Below, one piece after another: positions 1-4,922 of a stretch of 9,388 nt of DNA. Both the position numbers and the translations under genes were made by a program. The stretch spans positions 1 through 9,388 of the forward strand of contig CAAGJL010000048.1 in assembly GCA_900770145.1 (NCBI GenBank). The letters run 5' to 3'. Source of the DNA: Clostridia bacterium (GTDB taxonomy: Bacteria; Bacillota; Clostridia; Oscillospirales; CAG-272). The first letter of the stretch is position 1. Each line of letters begins with the position of its first letter. Below the pieces are notes generated by a model. The model ran no database searches, was not told the origin of the DNA, and saw only the letters and a program-made list of their open reading frames with translations.

Positions 1-732
1 GGCGCGCTTGACGCTCTTGACGGTGAAATCCTTGCCCGCAACCGCGTCGGTCACGGTTTTGGCGTCCGCCTCGGAGGAAAGCCGCATTTTGCCCTTTGCG
101 GTGCCGAAAAAGCGCACCGAAAAGGCTTTGTCGCGATCGTTGCCGAGCAGGGCGTCAATCGTCCAGTATTCCTCCGGCACGAAAGCGCGGATCTCCTCTT
201 CCCTGTCCACGATAATCCGAGCGGCAACCGATTGCACGCGCCCGGCGGAAAGACCGTTTTTCACGGATTTCCAAAGATAGGGGGAGAGCTTATAGCCCAC
301 CACGCGATCCCAGATTCTTCTCGTCTGTTGCGCGTTGACCAGGTTCATATCGATGGTGCGGGGCGCTTTGATTGCCGCGCGCACCACGTCCGGCGTGATC
401 TCGTTGAAGGTCACGCGCAGGGTTTTTTCGGGGTCCAGCCCCAGTGCATTGGCAAGATGCCATGCGATCGCCTCCCCCTCGCGGTCAGGGTCGGGCGCGA
501 GAAATACTTTTTTCGCCGCTTTTGCCTCTTTGCGGATTTCTTTGATGAGATCGCCTTTGCCGCGGATATTGATGTAATGCGCCTCAAAGCCGTGCTCGAT
601 GTCCACGCTCAGCGTGCTTTTCGGGAGATCCCGCACGTGACCTTTGGAGGCGATGACCTTATAGTTGGAGCCGAGATATTTTTTGATTGCGGTCGCCTTG
701 GAAGGCGACTCCACGATCACGAGATTTGCCAT
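1..732 (-). CDS. topA: DNA topoisomerase I (N-terminal 244 residues; runs off the left edge)
   Basis: Type IA topoisomerase, which relaxes negative supercoils by cutting and passing single strands. The reading frame stays open from the ATG at 732 to base 1, giving 244 residues. It begins MANLVIVESPSKATAIKKYL, the start of the Toprim domain with the conserved Glu at residue 8. The acidic Toprim motif DPDREGE lies at residues 81-87 (D81, D83, E85 are the metal-binding residues of the family). Further type IA signatures are VTFNEIT (107-113), NAQQTRRIWDRVVGYKLSP (133-151) and GLSAGRVQSVA (160-170). The catalytic tyrosine lies further downstream, outside the window. A Shine-Dalgarno sequence (AAAGGAA, about 742-748) supports the start. 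It follows dprA by 35 nt in the same direction, a dprA-topA arrangement common in Firmicutes, so the two are probably cotranscribed. No frameshift or missing residue is visible in the part present. Confidence 0.97.
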   Translation of the reverse strand, partial: MANLVIVESPSKATAIKKYLGSNYKVIASKGHVRDLPKSTLSVDIEHGFEAHYINIRGKGDLIKEIRKEAKAAKKVFLAPDPDREGEAIAWHLANALGLDPEKTLRVTFNEITPDVVRAAIKAPRTIDMNLVNAQQTRRIWDRVVGYKLSPYLWKSVKNGLSAGRVQSVAARIIVDREEEIRAFVPEEYWTIDALLGNDRDKAFSVRFFGTAKGKMRLSSEADAKTVTDAVAGKDFTVKSVKRA

Positions 733-767
733 ATATGAAATTCCTTTCCGAAATTGGTGGAGTTTTT

Positions 768-2018
768 TCAGAGTTTTTCGTACAGTCCGCCGGGGCGTGC
801 GGCAACCATGCCGTAAAGTTCCAGCAGCGTCAGGGCGGCGGAAGCCGCCGAAGGCGCGTAGCCTTTTGCCGTCAGTGCGTCCAGCGCAAACGGTGTATCG
901 GGGAGCGCCAGGTATACTTTTTTCTGCTCATCGGTCAGCACCGAGAGGTCGCGCTCCGAAGGGACAGCCGTGCGCGGCGGTGCCGCCGGTGCCGCGTGAT
1001 GCGGTTTTTCTTTCGGGATGGGGCGCTCCGCAAAAGCCAGGCGCACCCCGTGCGCTTTCAGTTTTTCGGGCGACAGGGCGGAATACTGCTGTGCTTCCAG
1101 CAATTCCTGCTCACGGATTGCGCCGCGATACAGGAAACGGAAAGAGGAAAGCACATCGTCCGCCGTGAGTGCCGGTTGTGCGCCGCCGCGCAACAGTTGA
1201 TTGGGTCCGGCGGAGCGCGGGTTGGTGATATCCCCCGGCACGGCAAACACGGGTCTGCCCTGCAACACCGCGTATCTTGCGGTAATCAGCGCGCCGCTCT
1301 GCTCTCCGCCTTCCACCACCAGCAAAGCGCCCGAAAGCGCGCTGATGATGCGGTTTCTCACCGGAAAGTTCCACCCGTTGGTGCGGGTGCCCGGCGCGTA
1401 TTCGCTGAGCACGGCGCCGCGTTCTTCGATCTCCCGCATCAGCCGCTCGTGCCAGCGCGGGTAAGCAATGTCAATGCCGCAACCAAGCACGGCGACCGTG
1501 CGCCCGCCGGCTTCCAGCGCCGCCGCAGCGGCGACCCCGTCAATCCCGTCCGCCATCCCGCTGACGATCACGGCACCTGCCGCAGCCAGTTCAAAGGATA
1601 GTTTATACGCGACCCCGGCGCCGTATTCATCCATATGTCTGGTGCCGACCACGCCGACGGCAAAATCCGTTTCTCCGTCCGGAAAACTGCCGCGGCAGTA
1701 AAGTACCGCCGGCGGCTCCGTGACGGAACACAGTGCCTTCGGGTACCCCTCTTCTCCGTAACAGAGCACCCGCACGCCGTTTCTGCGGCACCAGTAAAGA
1801 ATTCCGGCGGCGTTTGTTTTGCCCGCACCGCGCAGGATGGAGGAAACCGCCCCGGCGCTCAACTCCGGCGCCACGGCGGCAAGTTCCTCCCTGCCTGCGG
1901 CAAAGATCGCTTCCGGCGTGCCGAAATGCTCGATCAACGGGCGAAAAGACACACTTCTGGGTCCCAGAATCTCTGCCAGCGCGATCCACAATTCTTCCTT
2001 CACTACGGTTTCGCTCAC
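768..2018 (-). CDS. dprA: DNA processing protein DprA (single-stranded DNA-binding RecA loader)
   Basis: DprA/Smf binds incoming single-stranded DNA and loads RecA during natural transformation; the gene is also widespread in bacteria not known to be competent. I chose the GTG at 2018 (416 residues). It overlaps the methylase stop as GTGA and has a GGGGGGAG Shine-Dalgarno sequence a few bases upstream. The ATG at 2045 would add nine residues but lies inside the upstream gene with no good ribosome site. In the 416-residue numbering, an N-terminal helical (SAM-like) region is followed by the Rossmann-like DprA core: VVGTRHMDEYG from about 123, SGMADGID 153-160, GCGIDIAYP 179-187, FPVRNRII 218-225, SGALITARYA 241-250 and VPGDI about 260-264. 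A low-complexity Ala/Pro linker (about 340-352) leads to a C-terminal winged-helix-like domain (about 366-416). It appears intact. It lies between an RNA methylase gene and topA and is probably cotranscribed with both. Competence in this organism cannot be judged from the window. Confidence 0.95.
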   Translation of the reverse strand: MSETVVKEELWIALAEILGPRSVSFRPLIEHFGTPEAIFAAGREELAAVAPELSAGAVSSILRGAGKTNAAGILYWCRRNGVRVLCYGEEGYPKALCSVTEPPAVLYCRGSFPDGETDFAVGVVGTRHMDEYGAGVAYKLSFELAAAGAVIVSGMADGIDGVAAAAALEAGGRTVAVLGCGIDIAYPRWHERLMREIEERGAVLSEYAPGTRTNGWNFPVRNRIISALSGALLVVEGGEQSGALITARYAVLQGRPVFAVPGDITNPRSAGPNQLLRGGAQPALTADDVLSSFRFLYRGAIREQELLEAQQYSALSPEKLKAHGVRLAFAERPIPKEKPHHAAPAAPPRTAVPSERDLSVLTDEQKKVYLALPDTPFALDALTAKGYAPSAASAALTLLELYGMVAARPGGLYEKL

Positions 2019-2851
2019 TGTTTCTCCCCCCGGAAGAATTCCCACAGCACCACGGAGGCTGCCACCCCCGCGTTGAGGGATTCTACGCCCGATACCATAG
2101 GGATATAAAGTTTGGCGTCCGCCGCGGCGATTGTCGCGGGCGTCAGCCCATGCCCCTCGTTGCCGATGACGGCGGTGTCGTTTGCCTCAAATTTTACATC
2201 GGATAATTCCGCCGCGTGTTCGTCCAGCGCGGTGGCATAGACCCGCCCGCGGGAACGAAGCGCCGCAAGAGCGCCCGCCACATCCCCGGTCACGATCACG
2301 TGCTGATGAAACAGCGTGCCCATTGCCGCGCGGATGGTACGCGGATGATAAAGATCCGCACAGTCGGCGGAGAGCACCACGTTGGCGGTGCCGAACGCCC
2401 GTGCCGAGCGGATGACGGTGCCGAGATTTCCGGGGTCGCGCACGCTTTCCAGCACCAGCGTATGCCCCGGCAGAAGCGCCGTCAAAAAATCGCTCCTTTT
2501 TTCTATTGTAATGATTTTGTGGATTTTGTCAAGATACTTTGACACGCAAATCACGCCCTCGGGGGATTTTTCCTCCGAAATGCGGTCAAACAGCGCGTCG
2601 GGCAGGCACACGGCGCGGCAATTTTCGGGCAGCTCCCGCTCTCCTGCCGCCGCCAGCAGTTCCGGCATTGCCGACTCCCGAAACAGCACCGCCGCAAGGG
2701 GCAGGTCCGCCGAGAGCGCCTCCAGAAACAGTTTTTTCCCGTCAAAGCGGAAAAGACCTTCCCGCGCGCGGTATTTGCGCTCGGCAAGGCCGGTCACCCG
2801 CGTCAGAAGCGGATTCTGACGGGAGGTAATCACTTCGGTCACTTGTTGCAT
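2015..2851 (-). CDS. TrmH/SpoU-family RNA 2'-O-ribose methyltransferase
   Basis: SAM-dependent SPOUT-class enzyme expected to methylate the 2'-O of a ribose in rRNA or tRNA; the target cannot be told from sequence. The 278 residues show an N-terminal substrate-binding domain of the YsgA/RlmB-like type (about 1-105, with FRFDGKKLFLEAL at 34-46) and a knotted catalytic domain. The three SpoU motifs are present: motif 1 RDPGNLGTVIRSARAFG (138-154, with the conserved N and R), motif 2 IGNEGHGL (229-236) and motif 3 IPMVSGVESLNAGVAASV (250-267). The ATG at 2851 has GAGG six bases upstream. The stop overlaps the dprA start as GTGA, which implies translational coupling. The linker between the two domains (about residues 104-124) is encoded by an unusually AT-rich patch. 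The gene lies 97 bp beyond rplT, separated from it by a terminator, and no clear promoter is visible in between. Confidence 0.92.
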   Translation of the reverse strand: MQQVTEVITSRQNPLLTRVTGLAERKYRAREGLFRFDGKKLFLEALSADLPLAAVLFRESAMPELLAAAGERELPENCRAVCLPDALFDRISEEKSPEGVICVSKYLDKIHKIITIEKRSDFLTALLPGHTLVLESVRDPGNLGTVIRSARAFGTANVVLSADCADLYHPRTIRAAMGTLFHQHVIVTGDVAGALAALRSRGRVYATALDEHAAELSDVKFEANDTAVIGNEGHGLTPATIAAADAKLYIPMVSGVESLNAGVAASVVLWEFFRGEKQ

Positions 2852-2883
2852 ACTTCGCCTCGTTTCCCGGTTTGGTCGGCAGC

Positions 2884-2904
2884 GAAGCCCCGGATCGGGG
2901 CTTC
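2884..2904. repeat. Short perfect inverted repeat (9-bp stem, 3-nt loop)
   Basis: GAAGCCCCG (2884-2892) is the exact reverse complement of CGGGGCTTC (2896-2904), around a GAT loop. It lies just beyond the rplT terminator and 33 bp before the methylase start. It has no T-run on the minus strand, so it is probably not a terminator. A processing or stability hairpin at the 5' end of the methylase-dprA-topA message is possible, but this is only inference. Confidence 0.5.
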
Positions 2905-2916
2905 ACCGAAATAGAC

Positions 2917-2943
2917 AAAAACCCGGCACTTGTCCGGGTTTTT
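2917..2943 (-). terminator. Intrinsic terminator of the infC-rpmI-rplT operon
   Basis: AAAAACCCGG (2917-2926) and CCGGGTTTTT (2934-2943) form a 10-bp stem with a 7-nt loop, four bases after the rplT stop. Read on the minus strand, the CCGGG arm runs into TTTTTGTC, a classic Rho-independent terminator. The A/T symmetry would let it work on the plus strand too, but no plus-strand gene ends here. Confidence 0.9.
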
Positions 2944-2947
2944 GAGC

Positions 2948-3301
2948 TCAGAGAGCCGCTTTTGCGCTTGCGCACAGGGTGGCGAAAGCCGCCTTGTCGG
3001 AAACCGCCAGCTCCGCAAGCATCTTACGGTTGAGGTCGATCCCTGCCTTCTTAAGGCCGTGCATCATCGTGGAATAGTTCATCCCGTTGACCTTCGCCTC
3101 GGCGGAGATACGCGCGATCCAAAGGCTGCGGAAATCTCTCTTTTTCATCTTGCGGCCCGCAAATGCATAGTTGCCGCTCTTCATAACCTGCTCTTTTGCA
3201 ACTTTGAAGTGCTTGGACTTTGCGCCCCAGTAGCCCTTTGCCGCTTTCAGAACTTTATTTCTTCTCTTGCGCGTCATCATCGCGCCCTTTACTCTTGCCA
3301 T
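2948..3301 (-). CDS. rplT: 50S ribosomal protein L20
   Basis: L20 binds 23S rRNA early in assembly of the large subunit. In several bacteria it also represses its own operon by binding a leader that mimics its rRNA site. The 117 residues match the family length and signature throughout: the basic N-terminal extension MARVKGAMMTRKRRNKVLK, then KGYWGAKSKHFKVAKEQV, RKMKKRDFRSLWIARIS, and a globular C-terminal domain with GLKKAGIDLNRKMLAELA. The ATG at 3301 is preceded by a strong GGAGG sequence. It is the last gene of infC-rpmI-rplT, 21 nt after rpmI, and is followed at once by a terminator. Confidence 0.98.
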   Translation of the reverse strand: MARVKGAMMTRKRRNKVLKAAKGYWGAKSKHFKVAKEQVMKSGNYAFAGRKMKKRDFRSLWIARISAEAKVNGMNYSTMMHGLKKAGIDLNRKMLAELAVSDKAAFATLCASAKAAL

Positions 3302-3322
3302 TTGTCTTTTCCTCCGTTTCTC

Positions 3323-3517
3323 TTATTTCTGGATCAGGTGCCGTGCGGTCGCCGTCATGGACGCGCTCAGAATCGCGGAAGAGCGCAGATGTCTCTTACG
3401 CTTTGCGTCTTTCAGACCCAGATTGTGACGGTGGTGGCAGTGGTTGATTTTAACCTTACCGGTGCCGGTAACGGAAAATCTCTTGGAAGAAGCCTTATGC
3501 GTTTTGATCTTTCCCAT
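3323..3517 (-). CDS. rpmI: 50S ribosomal protein L35
   Basis: Small basic protein of the large ribosomal subunit. The 64 residues match the usual length and the family signature: MGKIKTHKASSKRF at the N terminus, then TGTGKVK, and the Lys/Arg/His-rich C-terminal part with KRKRHLR. The ATG at 3517 has AAAGGAG upstream. It lies between infC and rplT in the order conserved across bacteria. Confidence 0.98.
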   Translation of the reverse strand: MGKIKTHKASSKRFSVTGTGKVKINHCHHRHNLGLKDAKRKRHLRSSAILSASMTATARHLIQK

Positions 3518-3552
3518 TGTGTTTTACTCCTTTGTTACATTCTTCTATCAAA

Positions 3553-3569
3553 GGCGGCAGAACGCCGCC
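3553..3569 (-). repeat. GC-rich hairpin in the infC-rpmI spacer
   Basis: GGCGGC (3553-3558) and GCCGCC (3564-3569) form a 6-bp all-GC stem with a 5-nt loop, 13 bases after the infC stop. On the minus strand it is followed by only TTTGATAG, too short a T-run for a confident terminator. It could be a processing or partial attenuation site that adjusts the ratio of IF3 to ribosomal protein message. Confidence 0.45.
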
Positions 3570-3582
3570 GCGGATATCGATT

Positions 3583-4116
3583 TCAGGCCTTGACGGGCGT
3601 TGCCTTGACGGGGGCAATGATCATCGTCATATTCCGCCCGTCGAGCACCGGTTTTTTATCCACCGTTCCCGCTTCCGCAACGGCTGCCTCAAAACGGGCA
3701 AGCACGTCACGCCCCAGCTCCTGATGCGCCATTTCGCGCCCTTTGAAACGCACCACCACGCGCACCTTGTTCCCAGCGGTGAGGAATTTGATGGCGTTGC
3801 GCGCCTTGGTCTCAAAGTCATGCACGTCGATCCGGCAGGAAAGCTGAACTTCTTTGAGTTCCACAATCTGCTGTTTCTTTCTGGCTTCCTTTTCTTTCTT
3901 TTCGCGGTCAAAGCGATATTTGCCGTAATCCATAATACGGCAAGTGGGCGGCGCTGCCTGCGGAGCGATCAGAACCAAATCCAACCCCCGGTCGTAAGCC
4001 ATTTTCAGTGCGGCGTTGCCGGTCATCACACCGAGCATCTCCCCGTCCTCGCCGATCACACGGACCTCTTTGAGACGAATGTCCTCATTGATCAGCATCT
4101 CTTTTCCTGCGCTAAT
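3583..4116 (-). CDS. infC: Translation initiation factor IF-3 (predicted ATT start)
   Basis: IF3 binds the 30S subunit, blocks premature 50S joining and proofreads the start codon and initiator tRNA. The N-terminal domain (INEDIRLKEVRVIGEDGEML), the lysine-rich linker (REKKEKEARKKQQIVELKEV) and the C-terminal domain (FKGREMAHQELG, then VLDGRNMTMIIAP near the end) are all recognisable. I chose ATT at 4116-4114 as the start (177 residues). It lies 8 nt after a strong GGGAGG Shine-Dalgarno sequence (4130-4125), and AUU is the well-known infC start codon that lets IF3 repress its own synthesis. Alternatives are the GTG at 4125, which lies inside the Shine-Dalgarno sequence and is rejected, and the ATG at 4098, which has only a weak AGGA upstream. 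Those alternatives change the N terminus by 3 to 6 residues only. It is the first gene of infC-rpmI-rplT. Confidence 0.95.
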   Translation of the reverse strand: MSAGKEMLINEDIRLKEVRVIGEDGEMLGVMTGNAALKMAYDRGLDLVLIAPQAAPPTCRIMDYGKYRFDREKKEKEARKKQQIVELKEVQLSCRIDVHDFETKARNAIKFLTAGNKVRVVVRFKGREMAHQELGRDVLARFEAAVAEAGTVDKKPVLDGRNMTMIIAPVKATPVKA

Positions 4117-4130
4117 AGAAAGCACCTCCC
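4114..4130 (-). promoter_or_regulatory. infC ribosome binding site with ATT initiation codon
   Basis: On the minus strand, GGGAGGTG (4130-4123) is followed by CTTTCT and then ATT (4116-4114). The spacing is optimal for ATT and wrong for the nearby GTG. The downstream codons give Ser-Ala-Gly-Lys-Glu before the conserved IF3 core. An AUU start at infC is established in Enterobacteria and Bacillus as the target of IF3 autoregulation; its use here is inferred from spacing. Confidence 0.7.
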
Positions 4131-4155
4131 ATCCGGTATGCCGGAAATTTAAAAT

Positions 4156-4325
4156 TTAAGGCATCACCGCGCAATTCGCGAATGGCGCACTCACTTGCAT
4201 CTTTTCCGTCATATTTCACAAAAATCCTTGCCTGTAGCTCGGCTACAGCCTGCGGATTCTTGTATCGTCTGACGAAAAATCTGGCTGCGCAATTGCACCA
4301 TCAGAATTGCGCGGTGATGCCTTAA
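4156..4325. mobile_element. 170-bp palindromic MITE-like element with perfect 22-bp terminal inverted repeats
   Basis: The left end (4156-4177, starting TTAAGGCATCACCGCG) is the exact reverse complement of the right end (4304-4325, ending CGCGGTGATGCCTTAA). Inner segments also pair about the same centre near 4240: TTTTCCGTCA (4202-4211) with TGACGAAAA (4270-4278), AAAATCC (4221-4227) with GGATTCT (4254-4260), and CTGTAGC (4232-4238) with GCTACAG (4242-4248) around a TCG loop. The element is therefore one long imperfect palindrome. It has no credible ORF. Both ends carry TTAA; if TTAA (or the TA in it) is the target duplication, the true inverted repeat is 18-20 bp. It lies between the P1 leader terminator and the infC ribosome site, so in RNA it would form a very long hairpin in the infC 5' UTR. 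A non-autonomous transposon (MITE) or a REP/ERIC-like repeat are both possible; copy number elsewhere is unknown. Confidence 0.8.
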
Positions 4326-4331
4326 GCTAAG

Positions 4332-4366
4332 AAAACAAAAATCGCGCGAAGCCACGCCCCGCACGA
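4332..4366 (-). terminator. Intrinsic terminator at the end of the proximal infC leader
   Basis: On the minus strand, TCGTGCG (4366-4360) pairs with CGCGCGA (4348-4342) with one G-U wobble. An 11-nt loop separates the arms, and TTTTTGTTTT follows (4341-4332). It lies about 110 nt after the P1 start and before any coding sequence, the arrangement of a transcription attenuator. A second small hairpin, CCGTG/CACGG with a T5 run (4366-4384), lies directly upstream and overlaps it slightly, so the two may be alternatives. Confidence 0.65.
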
Positions 4367-4446
4367 AAAACCGTGAAACCACGGAATCTATCTACCCGGC
4401 CGCCCTTGCCGCCAAGGTGAGAACGCGGAACGTTCTGCTTCATTGC
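4332..4446 (-). promoter_or_regulatory. Proximal infC leader RNA; candidate L20-type autoregulatory leader
   Basis: RNA expected from P1, about 115 nt up to its terminator. Visible stems are AGAACG/CGTTCT (4420-4436), CCTTG/CAAGG (4404-4417), CCGTG/CACGG (4371-4384) and the terminator (4342-4366). In Bacillus and other low-GC Gram-positives the infC-rpmI-rplT operon is controlled by an L20 leader: a structured 5' UTR that ends in an intrinsic terminator and is stabilised by L20. Position, length and terminator here fit that model. The L20-binding fold itself was not verified, so the family assignment is inference. Confidence 0.5.
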
Positions 4447-4452
4447 GGGGGT

Positions 4453-4481
4453 ATTATACCACATCCGTGCCCCCCTGTCAA
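4453..4481 (-). promoter_or_regulatory. P1, proximal sigma-A promoter of infC-rpmI-rplT
   Basis: On the minus strand there is a perfect -35 box TTGACA (4481-4476), a 17-bp spacer and a perfect -10 box TATAAT (4458-4453). The predicted start is near 4446. An A/T-rich tract (4485-4498) lies directly upstream. The -10 box sits inside the palindrome GGTATAATACC (4450-4460), which recurs at P2. Confidence 0.9.
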
Positions 4482-4505
4482 GCCTTTTTTGAAAAAAAGT
4501 GTAAG

Positions 4506-4590
4506 AAAAAATGCACGGAGGAAAAGACCGACCCCCCCGCGTTGGTGCCATAAGATTGACACTCCGGGATGGGCGGCGTTCCGCCGTGCA
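4506..4590 (-). terminator. Long-range intrinsic terminator of the distal leader
   Basis: On the minus strand, TGCACGGCGGA (4590-4580) pairs with TCCTCCGTGCA (4522-4512) at 10 of 11 positions, and TTTTTT follows at once (4511-4506). The loop is about 57 nt, long for a simple terminator, and may contain further structure. The short palindrome CCGTGCACGG (4584-4593) offers another competing fold. Confidence 0.5.
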
Positions 4591-4619
4591 CGGATGAACC
4601 CGCAAGGGCTTCATCGTGT
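4506..4619 (-). promoter_or_regulatory. Distal structured leader or small RNA ending in its own terminator
   Basis: RNA expected from P2, about 114 nt, ending before P1 begins. It opens with a 9-bp hairpin with one bulge, GATGAAGCCC/GGGTTCATC (4593-4615). Next comes CGGCG/CGCCG (4574-4586), and then a variable part containing GGCACC and a G-run. A terminator stem closes the RNA. The 5' arm of the terminator (4580-4590) overlaps the CGGCG/CGCCG hairpin, so the two folds exclude each other, as in an attenuator. I do not recognise an RNA family. It could be a second attenuation stage for infC or an independent small RNA. Confidence 0.5.
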
Positions 4620-4624
4620 GGGGT

Positions 4625-4653
4625 ATTATACCGCGTTTTGAACGGTTTGTAAA
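4625..4653 (-). promoter_or_regulatory. P2, distal sigma-A promoter upstream of infC
   Basis: On the minus strand, -35 TTTACA (4653-4648, five of six consensus bases), a 17-bp spacer and a perfect -10 box TATAAT (4630-4625). The predicted start is near 4619. The region upstream (about 4654-4745) is A/T-rich, as in UP elements. The -10 box sits inside GGTATAATACC (4622-4632), identical to that at P1. Confidence 0.85.
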
Positions 4654-4857
4654 TATCCAAAATAGACAATTTTCGCCTCGGAAATTCGTGAAAATAACCG
4701 AGACGTAGAAAAAATGTCCGGTTTTTGAACAAAAATTTGTGAGAACTACCGATTTTCGCGCATAGCCGGACAGGAGAACGCTCCCCCGTTTCCGACAGGC
4801 AAACTTTTTCATCCCGCACCCCCGGCAAAGAAAATCACGGAAAATTTCAGAATAGAC
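4654..4857. other. Spacer between the divergent P2 and lon promoters
   Basis: About 200 bp with no credible gene. The part next to P2 is A/T-rich. A small dyad, CTCGG (4677-4681) with CCGAG (4698-4702), could be an operator but is weak evidence. I see no CIRCE element (TTAGCACTC dyad) and no CtsR-type direct repeat that would mark heat-shock control of lon. Confidence 0.4.
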
Positions 4858-4865
4858 TGGAAATC

Positions 4866-4894
4866 TTCAAAATTATATGATATAATGATATACT
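4866..4894 (+). promoter_or_regulatory. Probable sigma-A promoter of lon
   Basis: TTCAAA (4866-4871) and TATACT (4889-4894) are spaced by 17 bp. A perfect TATAAT at 4881-4886 overlaps this region but has only TGGAAA at the matching -35 position. Either would start transcription 20-30 nt before the lon ATG. The stretch is strongly A/T-rich compared with its surroundings. Confidence 0.6.
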
Positions 4895-4922
4895 GTATTA
4901 TTTTACCCGAAAGGAAACCCAT

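Noticed and set aside
232..738. Plus-strand open frame of 168 codons
   Set aside because: It is antisense to the well-conserved topA coding sequence; long antisense frames are expected at this GC content. The same applies to frames antisense to dprA, lon, engB and lysA.
2018..2045. ATG at 2045 as the start of dprA
   Set aside because: It has no good Shine-Dalgarno sequence and lies 28 bp inside the upstream gene. The GTG at 2018 has a strong site and a GTGA overlap.
4532..4555. TGGCACC followed by AACGCGG in the distal leader, resembling a T-box core
   Set aside because: A T-box needs a long Stem I with specifier loop upstream. Only about 70 nt separate the predicted start from this motif, and the bases between ACC and GCG do not fit the T-box consensus.
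4556..4561. TTGACA on the plus strand as a possible -35 box
   Set aside because: No -10-like sequence lies 15-19 bp downstream; the region there is GC-rich hairpin sequence.
4327..4812. Minus-strand open frame of 161 codons, and an overlapping 116-codon frame at 4478-4828
   Set aside because: Both run straight through two promoters, the leader hairpins and terminators, have no convincing ribosome site, and show no protein-like composition or known motif.
4660..4922. CIRCE or CtsR operator upstream of lon
   Set aside because: I looked for the TTAGCACTC dyad and for GGTCAAA-type direct repeats by eye and found neither.
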